This document shows, piece after piece, positions 60,520 to 64,000 of a stretch of 64,000 nucleotides of DNA; positions within the stretch are counted from its first letter, which is position 1, and each line of letters starts with the position of its first letter. The DNA is from Copromyces sp. CBS 386.78 (lineage: Eukaryota; Ascomycota; Sordariomycetes; Sordariales; Sordariaceae), in contig MU839218.1 of NCBI GenBank assembly GCA_030685235.1, positions 1 to 64,000 of the forward strand, read 5' to 3'. A program made the translations under genes and the position numbers. The notes beneath the pieces were generated by a model. That model did not search any database, was not told the origin of the DNA, and worked only from the letters and a program-made list of their open reading frames with translations.

Positions 60520-61255
60520 CGTATTAAAGTCGAGGCTGAAAGAACCTTAACCGACCCTTCCATGGCCCCAAAATGGCCTTGTGAATGGTATCAAGCTCAG
60601 GTTTCAGGTTAGGAAGGCCACGACAAGCCAGTTACCTCTAGGCAGCCAGAACTTTCTCTACAGGAAAGAGGACAGACCCTCAAGGTTCAATAATAAATTT
60701 GAGTCAGCCTGATGGTCACTTCGCGATATTCAAAGTGAGTGTCCAGCGTCATTGTCTTTCTGTCGGATCTCCGGCTTTTTTTTTTTAGGATATTACTGAT
60801 ATATAAGTATAGGTTACTTGTGCGAATGATGGGCTAACGTGTACGCTATAGGTGGTAGGTATGGTAGTGGATGCTAGTCCTTATGTTCATGTCTCCTGCC
60901 TACAAACATTACCTAAGACATTTGCCCAAAACAAAACTTCGCGTGACTCTCAATATCCCTTCGGCCCTCGCCACTTCCCTCTGGAAATTACACCGTACAT
61001 CCTTGCGTGCTCATTGACATCTGATTCCATGTCCGCCCCGCTGCTCCCCGACTGCAATATCAAATCGATAGTCCTAGCTCTCTTCCTTCCCCATGACCCA
61101 TCCCATTTCCCTTTGAAAATCCCACCGCACGTAATGGTAGTCTCCGCTATTTCGCTATTATACCGGCTATATGCCGCCGCTTCCCAATATCCATATCCGC
61201 AGTCATGCCTCCCGTCCGTTCCTTGCTCCCTTATCCTTGACCAACTTGCCCCAAT
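60520..61255. other. Intergenic, no gene recognised
   Basis: This is the interval between two minus-strand hypothetical genes. It has a poly-T run near 60776-60788. The plus-strand frame at 60852-61268 opposes the end of the next gene and has no motif. Confidence 0.5.
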
Positions 61256-61260
61256 TCCCA

Positions 61261-62007
61261 TCACATAGTAATCTCTAAATTTTTACTTTGACAAGCATCG
61301 CCATCGTAATCTTGCTCGCTTTGTTCAATCTCAGAGGGCCAAAAGGACCGGGTCCACCAGTCCTCGCGACCTCCACGTGAACGACGCGCCACTTGGCGAG
61401 TCCTGGCCCTCTTGACAAAGGGAGGGACGTCCTCTTTGATCTCGTTCTGTGCCAACCTATTTTCAATGAGGTAGATCCATGAGTACGAATGCATGCTGGA
61501 CCGGGACTTCGTTGAGGCCGCGCTTGGATTGGACTTGAGGTCTTCGAGGTGTTGGCGGTAATGGCGCTCTAGGGCGGCTTCAAGGCGGCGCAAGAGTACC
61601 TCGACGTATGGTTGGCGGGTACGACTGGCGTCTGAACCTCCCAAGTCGCTCCGTTTGACTATCTGGCGTCCAGTATCGACGGCGCTGTCCATGAAGGCAG
61701 GCTCATGTAGGTACTGGGGTATTTGTGCTGTTTTTTCCGCCTCTAGCTTTGCTCGTCTTCCCTTGAGATGGTCATGGAGCCTTTTGTGAGCTTCGTACCA
61801 GTGGTCGCCCTTCCCTGTCGCGCGGATGTCTTTGCGGAAAGTGGCCAAGTGATCGCGGGCTAACTTATCATCTTCGCTAATCTTGGGCGGTTTCTTGGCC
61901 GGACTGTCAATGTCGACCTCTTCGCGCTTCCTCTTAGCTTGTCTGGTAGCAGGGTTTGCGCGGGTATGGGAAGCCTCCATGCCCTCACGGGCCTTGGATG
62001 CTGGCAT
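61261..62007 (-). CDS. Hypothetical basic protein (paralogue of the decayed copy at 62.4-62.7 kb)
   Basis: The product has 248 residues from the first ATG; an in-frame GTG lies 20 codons upstream. A Lys/Arg-rich nuclear-signal-like segment lies near the N-terminus (RQAKRKREEVDIDSPAKKPP). A helical charged centre follows ('HKRLHDHLKGRRAKLEAEKT', 'EVLLRRLEAALERHYRQHLE'), then a basic segment 'VKRARTRQVARRSRGGRED' and an acidic C-terminus. No known domain was seen. The segments 'DHLKxRRAK' and 'RLEAALERH' recur in broken form just upstream, which shows local duplication and supports the reading frame. Confidence 0.6.
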   Translation of the reverse strand: MPASKAREGMEASHTRANPATRQAKRKREEVDIDSPAKKPPKISEDDKLARDHLATFRKDIRATGKGDHWYEAHKRLHDHLKGRRAKLEAEKTAQIPQYLHEPAFMDSAVDTGRQIVKRSDLGGSDASRTRQPYVEVLLRRLEAALERHYRQHLEDLKSNPSAASTKSRSSMHSYSWIYLIENRLAQNEIKEDVPPFVKRARTRQVARRSRGGREDWWTRSFWPSEIEQSEQDYDGDACQSKNLEITM

Positions 62008-62399
62008 ATTGCTTGATGTCGTTGCAGAAGAAGATCGTGAGATGTGAAGTCGCAATGTGCTGGTCACAATGCAGGTATGTGTGGAGTTAACACGTATAAC
62101 TTGTGTGCGTGTCCATCAGGGAGGAAAGTGTCTGGGGAAAGGTGCTACGAGGGCGGGATATTCATCAATCAGAAAAACGGTGCGAAGTGAATGGAGGCGA
62201 CCTTGAGAATCTGAATTCCGTCCTTCACGGTCGCAAGGGAACTCCAAGGTTCAAACTTCCATGGCCACCAAGGTCTGCTAATCTGGAATCCCCCTTTCCG
62301 GCAACATCCCGTTCACCACTCCCCAGCAATGAGGGAGATGGTGGACATTGACATAGAGGTAGGAAGGACTGGACACCAAAGAGACTGGAGAATGCCATA

Positions 62400-62712
62400 C
62401 ACGTTTGTGACTTTCTGAGGCCATCACTGATGACGTCGTGGAGATGTTGTATGCCGATGGCTAACATGACAAAAGTAGGATGTCCCCTCGAGGTTGTTGA
62501 AGCATGGCTCTTTTCGATTTGATGCCAGTGATGCCGCTCCAGGGCAGCTTCAAGGCGACACAGCACCACTTCGTAGCATTCTTGGTGAGTACGTCCGGTT
62601 TTCAGGACACCCGGGTTCGCAGTGTTTGGTCATCTGGTTTGGGGTGTCGATCTTGTTGTCGACGGAGGCGTCTTCAGGCATTTTGGCACGGCGGTCTTTG
62701 AGATGGTCATAG
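62400..62712 (-). pseudogene. Decayed partial copy of the 61.3-62.0 kb gene
   Basis: On the minus strand near 62710 one frame reads 'YDHLKDRRAKMPEDASVDN', matching 'HDHLKGRRAKLEAEK' of the neighbour. About 110 bp on, another frame reads 'RTHQECYEVVLCRLEAALER', matching 'RTRQPYVEVLLRRLEAALER'. The spacing between blocks is shorter than in the intact gene and a frame change is needed, so this is a truncated tandem duplicate. Confidence 0.65.
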
Positions 62713-63054
62713 TTGAGAGCTTTTGGCGAGAATGATAAGGTATATACAATTACGGCATGAGCTCGCTTAATGGCACCTTATCTCCTTTCTAAACCGAGTC
62801 CATTCTTACTAATGGCAAGAAGTACAGAGATACAAAAGTTCCTTCCGACTTTGACAAGGAACTGACGACGTTATACGACTCCGCACTTTCCCAGACTGGA
62901 GGCATCCATCACGACACTGCCCCCTCTCCTTCTTTACATCTACACCGTACAGTAGTCGCTTTCCTCGCTAGTCCCCCCTGTGTACCCTCCGGCCTCTGCT
63001 TTCTAGGGCCTTATACTGAAGACAGACACTCACATCAAAATCATCTACCGGTTT
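62713..63054. other. Intergenic, no gene recognised
   Basis: About 340 bp of ordinary composition lies between the decayed copy and the last gene. No feature was seen. Confidence 0.5.
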
Positions 63055-63400
63055 CTAATCAGCATCCGCCTCCAGCCACTCCCCCATATCAACAACATCA
63101 AAATCATCATCCCAATTAACCCCCTCCATCGCTTGATTGAACCAAGTTGCCCAGGCCTCAGCATTTATGACTTCCCCCTCTAGCTCTACTCCGTCATCTG
63201 GAATCAGCCCGGGGTCATCAGCCGCCCACTCTGAGATGGAGGTGGAAGACGAGAAAGGCGAGCTCGGCATGGGCGAGGGCGAGAAATTACTCCAACGGGA
63301 GGGAGAGGGGGGTGTAGGCGAAGCGGTTACTGATGAGGCGGGCGAGGAGGAGAGTAGTAGTCCGCGGGGTAGCTCGGCTAGTAGGAGTGCGCGAGACGGG

Positions 63401-63432
<32 letters not shown>

Positions 63433-63992
63433 GGGCGAGGTAAAGGAAGCGGACATGGAGGAAGCGGGAGGAGAAGAAGAGAACGGTAAGGGGATATTGG
63501 CGGGGCCGTTCATGCGTTGTTGGGCTGGGCTTGTCGAATTTGAAGGCGCGCGACGCTCGGCAGTGGTTCGTCCATGTCGGGGACGTGGTGAGGGGGTCCT
63601 GAGTTGTTCCAGATCCCGCTCGATGGTTTCGATGATGCTGTCGTTCATGCCACCGTCATGGGATGGTTCATTGCCCTCATTATTGGGCTCCTCGGATATT
63701 CCTTTGTCGTCCATGTCGCTACTGGGTGTACTTTTCCGCCTTTTGGGTTGGCTGCCGTCCGCTTGATCGGATCCTCCAAACTCCTTTTGGGCTGTTCATG
63801 TTGGCATCCAGTTGTTAGCCGCTGAATGGAGAAGAAGTAATCAGTATATGTGACACTCACGCTGCTGCCCGCATTGGGGGAAGGGGTCTCCAACGGCTGC
63901 TGTTGCATTACTGGTCGTTCGGCCTCGTTTAGATGCGAGTGGTGTTGGTAGTTCGTTTTTTTCATTAAGTGGTTTCGTTGAAGGCAGTTCAT
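63055..63992 (-). CDS. Hypothetical Ser/Pro-rich acidic-tail protein, two exons (5' end may lie outside)
   Basis: Exon 1 is 63992-63861 and exon 2 is 63783-63055, giving about 286 residues. The 77-bp intron starts GTGAGTGT, contains GCTAACAA and ends AAAAG. This acceptor keeps the frame and yields 'GSQPKRRKSTPSSDMDDKG', a nuclear-signal-like segment; other AG sites lead to stops. Next come 'SIIETIERDLEQL', a Ser/Pro-rich region with a (Ser-Pro)n run encoded by a (GAGGGC)n hexanucleotide repeat at about 63406-63440, and an acidic C-terminus with 'AEAWATWFNQAMEGVNWDDD'. No domain was recognised. The first ATG lies 9 bp from the window edge, so an earlier start is possible. Confidence 0.55.
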
Positions 63993-64000
63993 TGAAGGAA

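Overview
The window is nuclear DNA of a filamentous ascomycete, probably a Sordariomycete. The evidence is genes with short GT-AG introns, a GPI-anchored Kre9-like protein, a Clr5-like/ankyrin protein, chromovirus-type Ty3/gypsy elements, and two long AT-rich blocks with the signature of repeat-induced point mutation (RIP): CpA and TpG are almost absent, TAG/TAA stops litter recognisable transposon frames, and CpG is still frequent. The species cannot be named from the sequence.

Layout. 1-26.8 kb is a RIP-mutated graveyard of nested transposons. It holds the right end of a small inverted-repeat element (1-93), a plus-strand Ty3/gypsy pol relic (~0.1-3.7 kb), poorly identifiable RIP debris (3.7-10.4 kb), a minus-strand gag/LTR relic (10.4-13.2 kb), and the integrase end of a second plus-strand gypsy element (13.2-15.57 and 26.36-26.6 kb). 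That integrase is split by a complete minus-strand LTR retrotransposon (15567-26354, 234-bp LTRs, 5-bp target duplication), which is itself split by a 3615-bp Mutator-like DNA element (19731-23345, 8-bp duplication). Two small elements of similar terminal structure (13669-14086, 14410-14848) sit in the outer gypsy element.

26.8-48.1 kb is gene-bearing: a frameshifted SMP-30-like beta-propeller pseudogene, the Clr5-like/ankyrin gene, an FAD-linked (BBE-type) oxidase broken by two inverted-repeat insertions and a nonsense codon, a von Willebrand A/alpha-kinase gene, and a Kre9-like GPI protein gene. 48.1-53.2 kb is a second RIP block, a minus-strand Ty1/copia relic. 53.2-64 kb carries small, apparently lineage-restricted minus-strand genes. 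Two of them share a 'Y-[DE]-x-x-x-x-WA' motif, and one has a decayed neighbouring copy.

The most interesting signal is a family of inverted-repeat elements (five in the window, including the autonomous-size MULE relic). Their ends start with GAG, are built of about 16-bp modules repeated at a 22-bp period, and make 8-bp target duplications in the four cases where both ends are visible. One of them has disrupted the oxidase gene.
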